Positions 8,608-15,722 of a stretch of DNA of 64,000 nt are shown here, piece after piece. Each line of letters begins with the position of its first letter. Position 1 is the stretch's first letter. A program made the translations under genes and the position numbers. The notes beneath the pieces are model-generated. The model saw only the letters and a list, made by a program, of their open reading frames with translations. It was not told the DNA's origin and made no database searches. Source of the DNA: Methanothrix sp. (GTDB lineage: Archaea; Halobacteriota; Methanosarcinia; Methanotrichales; Methanotrichaceae); assembly GCA_011620785.1 (NCBI GenBank), contig WOYM01000058.1:1-64000 (forward strand). The letters run 5' to 3'.

Positions 8608-9203
8608 AGTCGCCCTCGCCTCCTCAGCAGCAATATAACGCCAATTGCACCGGTGAGGATGACAGTCTCCTCACCCATTGTATCGTAACCCCTGTAATCA
8701 GCAAGCCCGGCAGTCACGATGTTTATGGTGGCCGTCTCCTCCTCAGTCATTTCATTGATCCTAACCGGAAAATTATATCTGTAGACGGTCAAATTTCCGT
8801 CGTCTTCTTTAATAAAATAATATCGTATAGGTTCATTATAAAATATCTCGCCTTCATTGATGAGAACATCCCATCCCCCTTCTGAGAGCCGACCCCCCTC
8901 GAACGATCCCTTTTCGCTCCACTCGATCCTGTAATTCCCCTCTTCCAGGGTTGGATAATTCTCCTCTTTATTAAATCCCATATCTTCTATTTTGGTTTTG
9001 ATTTGCAAAGGAAGAATGCCTGCATTTAAGCTCTCCACCAGGCCATCGGCATCAACGTTGAAAAGCTTCACATATTTATTAACAGGAGAATTCTCATCAC
9101 CGAAAGCTGGCAGGTCCTCGACCACATATATCGACAAGGCAATCAAGAGGATGGCGGTAATGAATCCCGATATCGTCAGTGGTTTCATTGCTGGTGGTTT
9201 CAT
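8604..9203 (-). CDS. MbhE-like antiporter subunit (MrpA C-terminal part)
   Basis: I place the start at 9203 (MKPPAMKPL), giving 199 residues; longer readings run into the upstream gene and lack coding character. The protein has one N-terminal helix (about residues 11-30), a soluble acidic domain of about 120 residues, and a C-terminal helix (GEETVILTGAIGVILLL) that matches the end of MrpA/MbhE. In bacteria this sequence is the tail of MrpA; in archaeal Mbh/Mrh and Mrp operons it is a separate gene after mbhD, as here. The large extracytoplasmic insert between the helices is unusually long. Confidence 0.78.
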   Translation of the reverse strand: MKPPAMKPLTISGFITAILLIALSIYVVEDLPAFGDENSPVNKYVKLFNVDADGLVESLNAGILPLQIKTKIEDMGFNKEENYPTLEEGNYRIEWSEKGSFEGGRLSEGGWDVLINEGEIFYNEPIRYYFIKEDDGNLTVYRYNFPVRINEMTEEETATINIVTAGLADYRGYDTMGEETVILTGAIGVILLLRRRGRL

Positions 9204-9445
9204 TTCTTCTCCCACCTCGGCACTCTCGATAAACAGGCCATCATTAGGGCAGTTGAGGCACCGGCTCCTACTGCCGCCTCGGTAAATGCTACATCGCATG
9301 AGCCCATCTGCAGCCAAACATTGGCCATAATAAAGCTATAAGCACCCATCAAGACGATGGCAGCCAAAAGGTCCTTTACCCATAACGCTGCCACGGCAAT
9401 AATAAGAAGAAATAACAATAACAATAAATCAATAGGAAGTATCAT
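9200..9445 (-). CDS. MbhD-like antiporter subunit (DUF4040)
   Basis: An 81-residue protein with three helices. The segment CDVAFTEAAVGAG is the signature of the MbhD/DUF4040 domain that in bacteria lies inside MrpA. It overlaps the next gene (MbhE-like) by four bases. Separate MbhD and MbhE genes are the archaeal arrangement of the MrpA C-terminal region. Confidence 0.9.
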   Translation of the reverse strand: MILPIDLLLLLFLLIIAVAALWVKDLLAAIVLMGAYSFIMANVWLQMGSCDVAFTEAAVGAGASTALMMACLSRVPRWEKK

Positions 9446-9460
9446 CTTTTTTAGCCTCCT

Positions 9461-9994
9461 TTATTCCTCCATAAAGACATGACCCACTTTCTTTTGCATG
9501 CTCTGGTCTACAGTAAGAGATTCTGCAGGCTCTTTGGCAATGGCATGCACTATGTATCGCCCCATCTCAGGCTCGATATCTATGGTTATTGTCCCTGGAG
9601 TCAATGTGATGGAGTTTGCAAATGTGACTAGGGCGAAGTCACTTCTCAGAGTTGTATCAAATTCTATGATTCTGGGATCTACCGGCAGAATGCCCAGGAC
9701 ACGTTTTGTCACATCAATAGTGGCCAGATAAATTTGCCATAACTCCCATCCGATATAAGGAATTAGTCTTCGGATCTTCAAGAGCACATTCTCGCCTCGG
9801 CTGGGCACGAAGATCTCGTAGGTGAGGAATGAGACAATCAATGCTGCCAATATACCTCTTGACGATACTTTGAAGAGATCATAGGGCTCGAGAAGATAAA
9901 CGGTCCAGGCTGATAGGAGCATCCAGAATGCGAACATGACGCAAAAAGTCAGAGCGATTGAGAAGGACCAGCCCTCTTTTTTCATAGCAGTCAT
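9461..9994 (-). CDS. mrpE: Na+/H+ antiporter subunit E
   Basis: Start chosen at 9994 (MTAMKKEGW), 177 residues; the longer frame to 10048 runs into mrpG. Two or three N-terminal helices, then a conserved cytoplasmic domain with LTPGTITIDI and the downstream VHAIA segment, the hallmark of MrpE/MnhE. MrpE is needed for assembly or stability of the antiporter complex in bacteria. Eight bases separate it from the end of mrpG. Confidence 0.92.
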   Translation of the reverse strand: MTAMKKEGWSFSIALTFCVMFAFWMLLSAWTVYLLEPYDLFKVSSRGILAALIVSFLTYEIFVPSRGENVLLKIRRLIPYIGWELWQIYLATIDVTKRVLGILPVDPRIIEFDTTLRSDFALVTFANSITLTPGTITIDIEPEMGRYIVHAIAKEPAESLTVDQSMQKKVGHVFMEE

Positions 9995-10001
9995 CTCTCC
10001 A

Positions 10002-10316
10002 TCACATCCTCTTGTCGCCCTTCCTCCAAACCGGCAAGCCGCTAACATATGCAGCTTTCATCAAGGCGTGCGTACCTGTAGGACCGACCAATAGGTAAAA
10101 AGCCGACACGAAGAACAGTTTAATCGTTATAAAGCTCAATCCTTCATAGGTCATGCAGCCAACTATTATGAGGATCTGTCCAAGTGTGTCGCATTTTCCC
10201 GTAGCATGCAGCCTGGTATAGAAATCAGGAAACCTCAAAAGCCCCGCGGTTCCAATTATCATGAAAAAGGCTCCTGCCGCCAAAAACATTGTCGATATCA
10301 CGTCTATCGCTAACAT
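10002..10316 (-). CDS. mrpG: Na+/H+ antiporter subunit G
   Basis: 104 residues from the ATG at 10316, which overlaps the end of mrpF by seven bases. Three helices with the family motifs GTAGLLRFPDFYTRLHATGK after the first helix and DTLGQ leading into the second. The C-terminal tail is basic. Standard length for MrpG/PhaG. Confidence 0.93.
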   Translation of the reverse strand: MLAIDVISTMFLAAGAFFMIIGTAGLLRFPDFYTRLHATGKCDTLGQILIIVGCMTYEGLSFITIKLFFVSAFYLLVGPTGTHALMKAAYVSGLPVWRKGDKRM

Positions 10317-10576
10317 AGTTCTCCTCGTTCTACATATTTGGCGATAATTATCGTTCCAATAAATGCAATTACAGCATACATGAGTGCAATGTCGATGAAT
10401 TCCGGTCTTTCGATGATATAGCCCACCACGATCAAGAGCACAATCGCCTTCGTACCTATCACATTCGCAGCAACGATACGGTTGAACGTCCCCGGTCCAT
10501 AGATAGCTCTGTACGAGCACACTAGAATTGTGGTCGCTATTATAATTCCAACAACAAGAAATGGGACAATCATCAC
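10310..10576 (-). CDS. mrpF: Na+/H+ antiporter subunit F
   Basis: 88 residues, three helices, with the MrpF motif GPGTFNRIVAAN after the first helix and DIALMYAVIAFIGT in the third. First gene of the operon on the minus strand. The order F-G-E-MbhD-MbhE-B-C-D differs from the bacterial A-B-C-D-E-F-G order and is like archaeal Mrp/Mbh antiporter modules. Confidence 0.93.
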   Translation of the reverse strand: MMIVPFLVVGIIIATTILVCSYRAIYGPGTFNRIVAANVIGTKAIVLLIVVGYIIERPEFIDIALMYAVIAFIGTIIIAKYVERGELC

Positions 10577-10645
10577 AAATAATGTTGATAATGCTTATAT
10601 ATGTAGTTTTCGAGTCCAGTTCGGCGATATGTATATTCCTAATAG

Positions 10646-10658
10646 AAAATATATATAG
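10646..10658 (-). promoter_or_regulatory. Possible TATA box of the antiporter operon
   Basis: On the minus strand the AT stretch CTATATATATTTT lies about 70-80 bases before the mrpF ATG, which would leave a leader of about 40 bases. A second TATA-like stretch near 10590-10603 is too close to the ATG. The whole region 10577-11094 is AT-rich and carries no gene I can support. Confidence 0.3.
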
Positions 10659-11094
10659 ATTCGACGAGTCTCTGCAAACAATTATCTGCACTAAGTCAAT
10701 AATTTAACGTGTCAATTGAAACTAAATTTATTTGCTAGCTCCGCAAGATGATAATCCTTATAGATATTGAATTAATAAATACAGATATTTAATTATAATA
10801 ATAGAGTTATTGATAGGCCGCCTGATTGAAATGCATATCCGCCCGCAGACGTGGGTTAGGGGCCTATCGAATCCCTGGTCGCGCACAGGAGTGGCTGAAA
10901 ACCGCCAACATCCAAGATGGTGAATATTGCTGGAGGAATATACCTTTTGCTACTGATTCTCGGCGATGGTTTCAGCAGACTTCGCCTGCGACCAACGCAC
11001 AACATAATAATTATCTTTTTTGATAAAATTGAATGCTATTAGCGAAAGCTTATTCATTAATAAATGTTATTAACCATAGTTAGGGGCAAATAGC

Positions 11095-11445
11095 ATGGAG
11101 ATCTTGCATTTAGTGAAGTCTAAGACTTCACGTTCTCAAGACGAGCTGATCGCTAGGGCGGCCAGATCCTGGGACCCTGAATTTCCTGGCCGAATGGAGC
11201 TTCCTCGCAAATATGCCGCGGTATGTAGGGAGACCATAGTCCTCGCCAAATCTAAACAAAAAGATCCCAAAGATATACTGCCCGAAGTCTGCCGAATCAG
11301 GGGGATAGATGAATCAAAGGTCATTGAAGCGCTGTATGCGCTGGCTTTAATCATCGATGAGGAAACCTATCCATCCAAGAGAAACAAAGGGATGCAAGCT
11401 GCCATAACCTTAAAAATCAAAGACCTCTTGACGCGTTTGAGGTGA
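11095..11445 (+). CDS. Hypothetical alpha-helical protein
   Basis: 116 residues, soluble, mostly helical, with basic and acidic residues evenly mixed and no Cys motif beyond two scattered cysteines. It begins with ATG after a TAGGGGC sequence that could be a weak ribosome binding site. Flanked by an empty 500-base stretch upstream and by convergent minus-strand genes. No family recognised. Confidence 0.6.
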   Translation: MEILHLVKSKTSRSQDELIARAARSWDPEFPGRMELPRKYAAVCRETIVLAKSKQKDPKDILPEVCRIRGIDESKVIEALYALALIIDEETYPSKRNKGMQAAITLKIKDLLTRLR

Positions 11446-11487
11446 CGCCAGAGGATGCATAATTGTTTTAAATATGAATGTGATTTA

Positions 11488-11496
11488 AAAAAAATG
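11488..11496 (-). terminator. Oligo-T run downstream of the 11540-11788 gene
   Basis: Eight A on the plus strand read as T on the minus strand about 45 bases past the stop of the minus-strand gene. It lies in the short AT-rich gap between convergent genes. Assignment rests only on position and composition. Confidence 0.3.
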
Positions 11497-11539
11497 AACC
11501 CTATTATTGGATCCATATAGAAGAATATTATCTGCTGCA

Positions 11540-11788
11540 TTAGCGATCTTTTCTGGAGTACCTTAAACCAGGTGTAGTAATATACCATCGCCCCTTCTTG
11601 CCTTTTAGGAACTCCAGGGATTCAGCATAGTCTTCAAAGTAATGGGCTTCTCCATTATCCAGGTTCATCACAGAGATCCTCCTTTCCATGACTAATCCCT
11701 TCTGTTCCAGCAAATCCTCGATCTCCTGGCGCAGCTTGCTCTTCTTTTTTATCAGGAGATGCTCATCCTCATGACTGCAGTCTGGCAT
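11540..11788 (-). CDS. Hypothetical small protein
   Basis: Start chosen at 11788 (MPDCSHEDEH), 82 residues, because the longer frame overlaps the upstream gene and its extra residues look non-coding. The N-terminal half is a predicted coiled helix (KKKSKLRQEIEDLLEQKG), the rest a beta-rich segment ending in basic residues. It follows the 11803-12363 gene by 14 bases and is probably cotranscribed. No family recognised. Confidence 0.55.
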   Translation of the reverse strand: MPDCSHEDEHLLIKKKSKLRQEIEDLLEQKGLVMERRISVMNLDNGEAHYFEDYAESLEFLKGKKGRWYITTPGLRYSRKDR

Positions 11789-11802
11789 CGACGCCACATC
11801 CC

Positions 11803-12363
11803 TCAGATACGGGCGGGCCGGGCCATATCTAAAGCCCACTTTATGTACTCTGCTGCAGGAAACTCATGCACAGAGGTGGCCACGATGAGCCCCTCACTGT
11901 ATTTGGCCATGACCAGAATGGCCCTGCCCTTATCATCCTTTATCACCGTCTCGAAGCCCTCGCCTGGGATAAAGTAGCCGTCGCACTCCGGGGTGGTGGT
12001 GCAGATCAGGCAGGAGCAATCCCCCTCAGAGGGATTGACACTCTGAGTGCTCATCTCGCAAATGTATTTCAGGGGGAGAGGCAGCCAATCAAAGTCATGC
12101 TCCGGGACCAGGGGGCCGAACACCGTCAGCACCCCCCCATTCATGACAAAGCGTTCTATATTCGATTTCATCCTCTCCAGACCGGGAAGGATCTGGGAAT
12201 AATCCGGATTGGCAAAGCCGGAGGGAATCATCACCATCTTGTACTGGGGCAAAAATGGGCTTCCAAGGATGCTTGGCGACAAGAACTGGTAGCTGGCCCC
12301 TACATCCTGGAAGAGCTTCTCGAAGAGCAGAGTCCTCTGGCCAATGAGTGCGATGTCTGGCAT
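11803..12363 (-). CDS. Hypothetical protein, class I glutamine-amidotransferase/ThuA-like fold suspected
   Basis: 186 residues. The N-terminus (MPDIALIG, then KMVMIPSGFANPD and VMNGGVLTVFGPLV) has the alternating strand-helix pattern of flavodoxin-like amidotransferase or ThuA-type domains: a strand ending in a small-residue turn, then a GG-containing strand. No catalytic Cys-His pair can be placed with confidence. A Cys-rich stretch (CSCLICTTTPEC) in the middle may bind a metal. The gene is divergent from nikR with 127 bases between them, so control by NikR is conceivable. Confidence 0.5.
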   Translation of the reverse strand: MPDIALIGQRTLLFEKLFQDVGASYQFLSPSILGSPFLPQYKMVMIPSGFANPDYSQILPGLERMKSNIERFVMNGGVLTVFGPLVPEHDFDWLPLPLKYICEMSTQSVNPSEGDCSCLICTTTPECDGYFIPGEGFETVIKDDKGRAILVMAKYSEGLIVATSVHEFPAAEYIKWALDMARPARI

Positions 12364-12490
12364 ATGCCATTATCTTAGCCAGGCAAGGGGAAAATCTTTA
12401 TGGTTCCCATGGTTTAATATCTCTGCAATTATGATTTTGCTCCATAAAGCTTATTACTAAATATCACCTGTATTTTAAACGCGATTGTAC

Positions 12491-12913
12491 ATGGAACAGG
12501 AATTAATGAGGATAGGCGTCTCGCTACCTGAAAAGCTTCTTTCCAGGTTCGACGAGATAATATTGAAGCGCGGCTACTCCTCGCGCTCCGAGGGAATAAG
12601 AGATGCAATCAGAAACTACATCGTCCACTACGAATGGATGAGCGATGTGCAGGGGGAGAGAGTAGGTGTCATCACACTGGTCTATTCCCATTCCCAAAGG
12701 GGCCTGGTGGAGAATCTGACTGATATCCAGCATGACTCGGGCGATATAATCCAGTCCAGCCTTCATGTCCATCTGGACCACGACAACTGCCTGGAGGTGA
12801 TTGTCCTGCGGGGAGAGGGCAAGGATGTTAGAGTGGCGGCGGAGAAGATGATGTCTCTGAAGGGTGTGAAGCATGTCAAACTAACCACCACCTCCATGGG
12901 AAAGGAGCTGTAG
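12491..12913 (+). CDS. nikR: Nickel-responsive transcriptional regulator NikR
   Basis: Start at the ATG 12491; a TTG two codons earlier is less likely. 140 residues: an N-terminal ribbon-helix-helix DNA-binding domain (residues 5-45, [16 protein letters not shown]) and a C-terminal ACT-like nickel-binding domain. The four high-affinity nickel ligands of E. coli NikR (His76, His87, His89, Cys95) are matched with exact spacing by His81, His92, His94 and Cys100. In a CODH/ACS and hydrogenase-using methanogen it would control nickel uptake. No nickel transporter gene is adjacent. Confidence 0.95.
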   Translation: MEQELMRIGVSLPEKLLSRFDEIILKRGYSSRSEGIRDAIRNYIVHYEWMSDVQGERVGVITLVYSHSQRGLVENLTDIQHDSGDIIQSSLHVHLDHDNCLEVIVLRGEGKDVRVAAEKMMSLKGVKHVKLTTTSMGKEL

Positions 12914-12958
12914 GCTCTGCATCGAGAAGCTGGCACCCAGGAGAAAAGCAATATCCCG

Positions 12959-13639
12959 ATGCCACCGGAAGAGATTGCTCCAGGGATCTATATCCTGCAT
13001 GAAGGGGATGTTGCGCGGCTAGCGACGAGATCGTCCGATCCCGTGCCCGTCTACGGCGAACGCATCCACAATGGATATCGCCTCTGGGACCCATACCGCT
13101 CGAAGCTCGCCGCCCTCATCCTGAAGGGAAAATGGCAGACACTCCCCTTGAAGAGAGACTCCCGGGTACTCTACCTGGGAGCATCCACTGGCACCACCGT
13201 CAGCCACGTGGCGGATATTGTCTCAGGAGGCCTGGTCTATGCGGTGGAGTTCTCGGCCCGCTCCATGCGCGACCTGGTCCGGCTGTGCGAGAGACGCAAA
13301 AACATCATTCCCATCCTCGCCGATGCGGCAAAGCCGGAGGAGTATGCCCCGCTTCTCGAGCCGGTGAATCTGGTCTACCAGGATGTAGCTCAGAAGAATC
13401 AGGCCCAGATCGCCACTCTCAACTGCGCGAGGTACCTGGGCCAGGGAGGCGAGCTGTGTCTCATGCTCAAGAGCCGCTCGGTGGACACGACCGCCCCGCC
13501 TAAAGCAGTCCTCCAGTCAGAGCTAAAAAAGCTGGAAGGACTGGAGCTTATTAAGGTCATGAACCTGGAGCCATTCCACCTGGATCACTGGGCGGTGCGG
13601 GCCAGGTGGAATCCGGGCCCATCTGAAGAGGGCCATTGA
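12959..13639 (+). CDS. flpA: Fibrillarin-like rRNA/tRNA 2'-O-methyltransferase
   Basis: 226 residues, usual length. Fibrillarin acts in box C/D RNP particles with L7Ae and Nop5 and uses S-adenosylmethionine to methylate ribose. Visible marks: YRLWDPYRSKLAA near residue 41, the SAM loop YLGASTGTTVSH (about residue 72), VYAVEFSARS, and the YQDVAQKNQ motif with catalytic Asp. The N-terminal beta domain is present. In most archaea the gene is paired with nop5; here the upstream neighbour is nikR and the downstream neighbour a transposon, so nop5 must be elsewhere. Confidence 0.95.
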   Translation: MPPEEIAPGIYILHEGDVARLATRSSDPVPVYGERIHNGYRLWDPYRSKLAALILKGKWQTLPLKRDSRVLYLGASTGTTVSHVADIVSGGLVYAVEFSARSMRDLVRLCERRKNIIPILADAAKPEEYAPLLEPVNLVYQDVAQKNQAQIATLNCARYLGQGGELCLMLKSRSVDTTAPPKAVLQSELKKLEGLELIKVMNLEPFHLDHWAVRARWNPGPSEEGH

Positions 13640-13698
13640 GTTTATCTCGCGGGATCGCGAAGGGCGGAGCAGGAAGACCCCACCCTTCAGGGTGGTCT

Positions 13699-13739
13699 CC
13701 CGGACTGCGAGTCCGGGGGAGTTGCGACGAAGTCGCAAC
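13699..13739 (+). repeat. Two adjacent perfect hairpins at the left end of the IS element
   Basis: First stem CCCGGACT/AGTCCGGG with loop GCG (13699-13717), second stem GTTGCGAC/GTCGCAAC with loop GAA (13721-13739), separated by three bases. Both are perfect 8-bp stems with three-base loops. Subterminal hairpins are recognised by TnpA in IS200/IS605 elements; two or three in tandem on one side is more than the usual single hairpin. Confidence 0.75.
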
Positions 13740-13800
13740 AGGATGAAAGCGGAGCCCTTTTGCCTAATATCGAAAACTACAAATCTAATAAAGGCACTAC

Positions 13801-14874
13801 ATGATTAATAACATGTACCGCACTTTGAAGATAAAGCTCGATAAGTCTAATGAACTCATCCAGACAGCAACTATTTGGAATGCTGCCTGTCAGGATGTCA
13901 TGGACTACGGTTTTGCGGCACATGATTACAACAAGACCAGACTCAATAGGGCTACATATAGCGATCTCCGAGATAAGTATCCTACACTGCCATCTGCCCT
14001 GATTCAGACCGCCAGGGACCAAGCAAGCGATATGCTTAAAAGACTCCGATTTGAGAAAAAGCCTTTCAAGCATTCTCTGGGAGCTGTCAGATTCGATATC
14101 AGAACTATGAAAGTGTTCTTGGAATCTGGATATTGTAAACTCACGACCGTTTTTGGAAGGCTGAGATATGACTTCCGCCTACCGGAATACTACCAGAAAT
14201 ATGCTACATGGAAAGTCATGAACGCACAACTTAAGATAGCCAAAAATGCGTGCTATCTCAATGTTCAGGTAGAACAACCAGACCCAGAAATTGTAATGGG
14301 AGATAGGCGGCTGGGAGTGGATCTTGGAATCAATAACATAGCAGTATGTAGCGATAACACGTTTTGGGAGTCTGGACCTGTAAAGGCTGTTAAGGGTAAA
14401 TACCAGTATTTAAGATCAAAGCTTCAGTCCAAGGGCACTCGATCAGCTAAACGAAAGCTTCAGAAGCTTTCAGGTCGAGAGAGACGGTTTCAAAGGGACG
14501 TGAATCATAACATCGCTAACTGGATAGTATCAAAACCATATGACGTAATCGCTCTAGAAGACCTAACCAACATCAGGAACGGTAATAAGAATGAGAAGCT
14601 TGGTAAATGGAGTTTCGCAGAACTGCGAACCATAGTAGAATACAAGGCTATGGCTATAGGCAAGAAGGCGGTTGCCATAGATCCAAGATATACTTCTCGT
14701 ACATGTTCCAAGTGTGGTTTTCAGAAGAAGGAAAACCGTAATGGTAAGACCTTCAAATGCAAGAGCTGTGGCTTCCAGATCGATGCTGATTTGAATGCAT
14801 CCAGAAACATCGCTACCTTCAGTAGATCTGATCGTAGCAGGCTGTCTGTCAACCAGCCAATCGTAGCGGGCTAA
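13801..14874 (+). CDS. tnpB: TnpB family RNA-guided nuclease of an IS605-group element
   Basis: 357 residues. RuvC-like active site appears intact: Asp174 in GVDLGINN, Glu253 in IALEDLTNIR, and the final Asp in the DADLNASRN segment near residue 330. A zinc ribbon with Cys302, Cys305, Cys320 and Cys323 lies between the last two motifs. The N-terminal part is the helical and wedge region. TnpB proteins cut DNA guided by an RNA made from the right end of the element, which would overlap the gene end and the 14889-14908 hairpin. Start at ATG 13801; Met5 is an alternative. Confidence 0.93.
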   Translation: MINNMYRTLKIKLDKSNELIQTATIWNAACQDVMDYGFAAHDYNKTRLNRATYSDLRDKYPTLPSALIQTARDQASDMLKRLRFEKKPFKHSLGAVRFDIRTMKVFLESGYCKLTTVFGRLRYDFRLPEYYQKYATWKVMNAQLKIAKNACYLNVQVEQPDPEIVMGDRRLGVDLGINNIAVCSDNTFWESGPVKAVKGKYQYLRSKLQSKGTRSAKRKLQKLSGRERRFQRDVNHNIANWIVSKPYDVIALEDLTNIRNGNKNEKLGKWSFAELRTIVEYKAMAIGKKAVAIDPRYTSRTCSKCGFQKKENRNGKTFKCKSCGFQIDADLNASRNIATFSRSDRSRLSVNQPIVAG

Positions 14875-14888
14875 CCACTAGCTACAAG

Positions 14889-14908
14889 CCACGCCCTTCA
14901 GGGCGTGG
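14889..14908 (+). repeat. Right-end hairpin of the IS element (putative guide-RNA scaffold end)
   Basis: Perfect inverted repeat CCACGCCC/GGGCGTGG with loop TTCA, 15 bases after the tnpB stop. In studied TnpB systems the right end is transcribed into the guide RNA; the guide would then begin just past 14916, in the end of the signal peptidase gene. Confidence 0.7.
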
Positions 14909-14916
14909 TAGTTGAC

Positions 14917-15690
14917 TTAGCCGATTATCTTGTGAATCTCATCAGAGATTATATTGGGCAGCAGCCTGACGTAGCCCACCAATGGTATCTTCACCCTGGC
15001 CACCCCTATGACCCACTCATCCTTCACCGGGGTCAGATAGCTGATCCCATCTCCCACATAGGTTCCATTCTCGGTCTGGTAAAGGAGCAGGCCGGTGTTC
15101 TTGTCCAGATACACATCATCGCCCACCCGCATGATATCATCGCGATGCTGATCGAAGTACGACATATTGGCCATGCCCAGGGTCCGGCCTGCCTTCTGGT
15201 CGATGACCTCATTGTGATCACCTTTGGTGATATAGCCAGAAAACGGCGCTCCAGGCCCTCCCTCCCACATCGGCTCATTCTCCTCCACGTGATATAGAGC
15301 ACGATGGATTATGGGTATGGCCTTGCCCTGGCCGGGAGGCATTCCCAGGACCATTTTGAGCTGGTCGAAAAGGTTCAGGCTCTCCTTGCCATAAGGCCGA
15401 TAGAGGATGACGTCCCCAGGATTGTTGAATGCTGTATAGTTCATCTTTTCTGCCTCATCCCAGGGAATCACCTCGGAGCGACTTGCCCCCTGAACGAGGA
15501 TAATATCTCCCACATTGAGATTGGGCACCATGCTTCCCGACTCCACAGCCACCATAGGCGTCCAGAGGCCCAGAGTTATCTGGGAGAGGAGGGATATGGC
15601 CCCCACCACCACTACAACGAAAATTATATCTTTGGCCAGCTGAGGGATAGGCAGACTGTCAAACCATTCTCCGATCTTCATCAGCCACAT
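14917..15690 (-). CDS. Signal peptidase I (archaeal type)
   Basis: 257 residues. An N-terminal membrane helix (about residues 21-42) anchors a catalytic domain outside the membrane. SGSMVPNLNVGD holds the nucleophile Ser, and YITKGDHNEVIDQ carries the His of archaeal Ser-His-Asp signal peptidases; further Asp residues follow. It removes signal peptides from secreted proteins. The stop codon TAA is at 14917-14919 and directly follows the IS right end, so the insertion spared the reading frame but may have replaced the original 3' region. It is divergent from the polymerase gene with 32 bases between starts. Confidence 0.9.
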   Translation of the reverse strand: MWLMKIGEWFDSLPIPQLAKDIIFVVVVVGAISLLSQITLGLWTPMVAVESGSMVPNLNVGDIILVQGASRSEVIPWDEAEKMNYTAFNNPGDVILYRPYGKESLNLFDQLKMVLGMPPGQGKAIPIIHRALYHVEENEPMWEGGPGAPFSGYITKGDHNEVIDQKAGRTLGMANMSYFDQHRDDIMRVGDDVYLDKNTGLLLYQTENGTYVGDGISYLTPVKDEWVIGVARVKIPLVGYVRLLPNIISDEIHKIIG

Positions 15691-15722
15691 TTATCAGTTG
15701 GTACATTCTTATACTCCTTTCG

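Larger units (their letters stand above)
13660..14916 (+). mobile_element. IS605-group, TnpB-only insertion element
   Basis: One tnpB gene with structured ends and no tnpA in the window, the plan of IS1341-type elements. The left side holds three hairpins in a row: an imperfect one around 13675-13699 (CACCC TTCA GGGTG core), a perfect eight-base stem at 13699-13717 and a perfect eight-base stem at 13721-13739. The right end has a perfect eight-base stem with TTCA loop at 14889-14908, then GTTGAC. The first left hairpin and the right one share the CCC-TTCA-GGG core. The left boundary is approximate. The right end touches the stop codon of the signal peptidase gene. A diverged copy of the right end lies at 30806-30889. 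Confidence 0.8.

Noticed and set aside
10826..11023. 65-codon plus-strand frame in the 10577-11094 gap
   Set aside because: Composition is mixed with Arg and Trp out of pattern, no ribosome binding site, and no recognisable fold. I consider the gap non-coding.
13660..14916. CRISPR-like array from the repeated hairpins
   Set aside because: The stems are different sequences without equal-size spacers; they belong to the ends of an IS605-group element. No CRISPR array was seen anywhere in the window.
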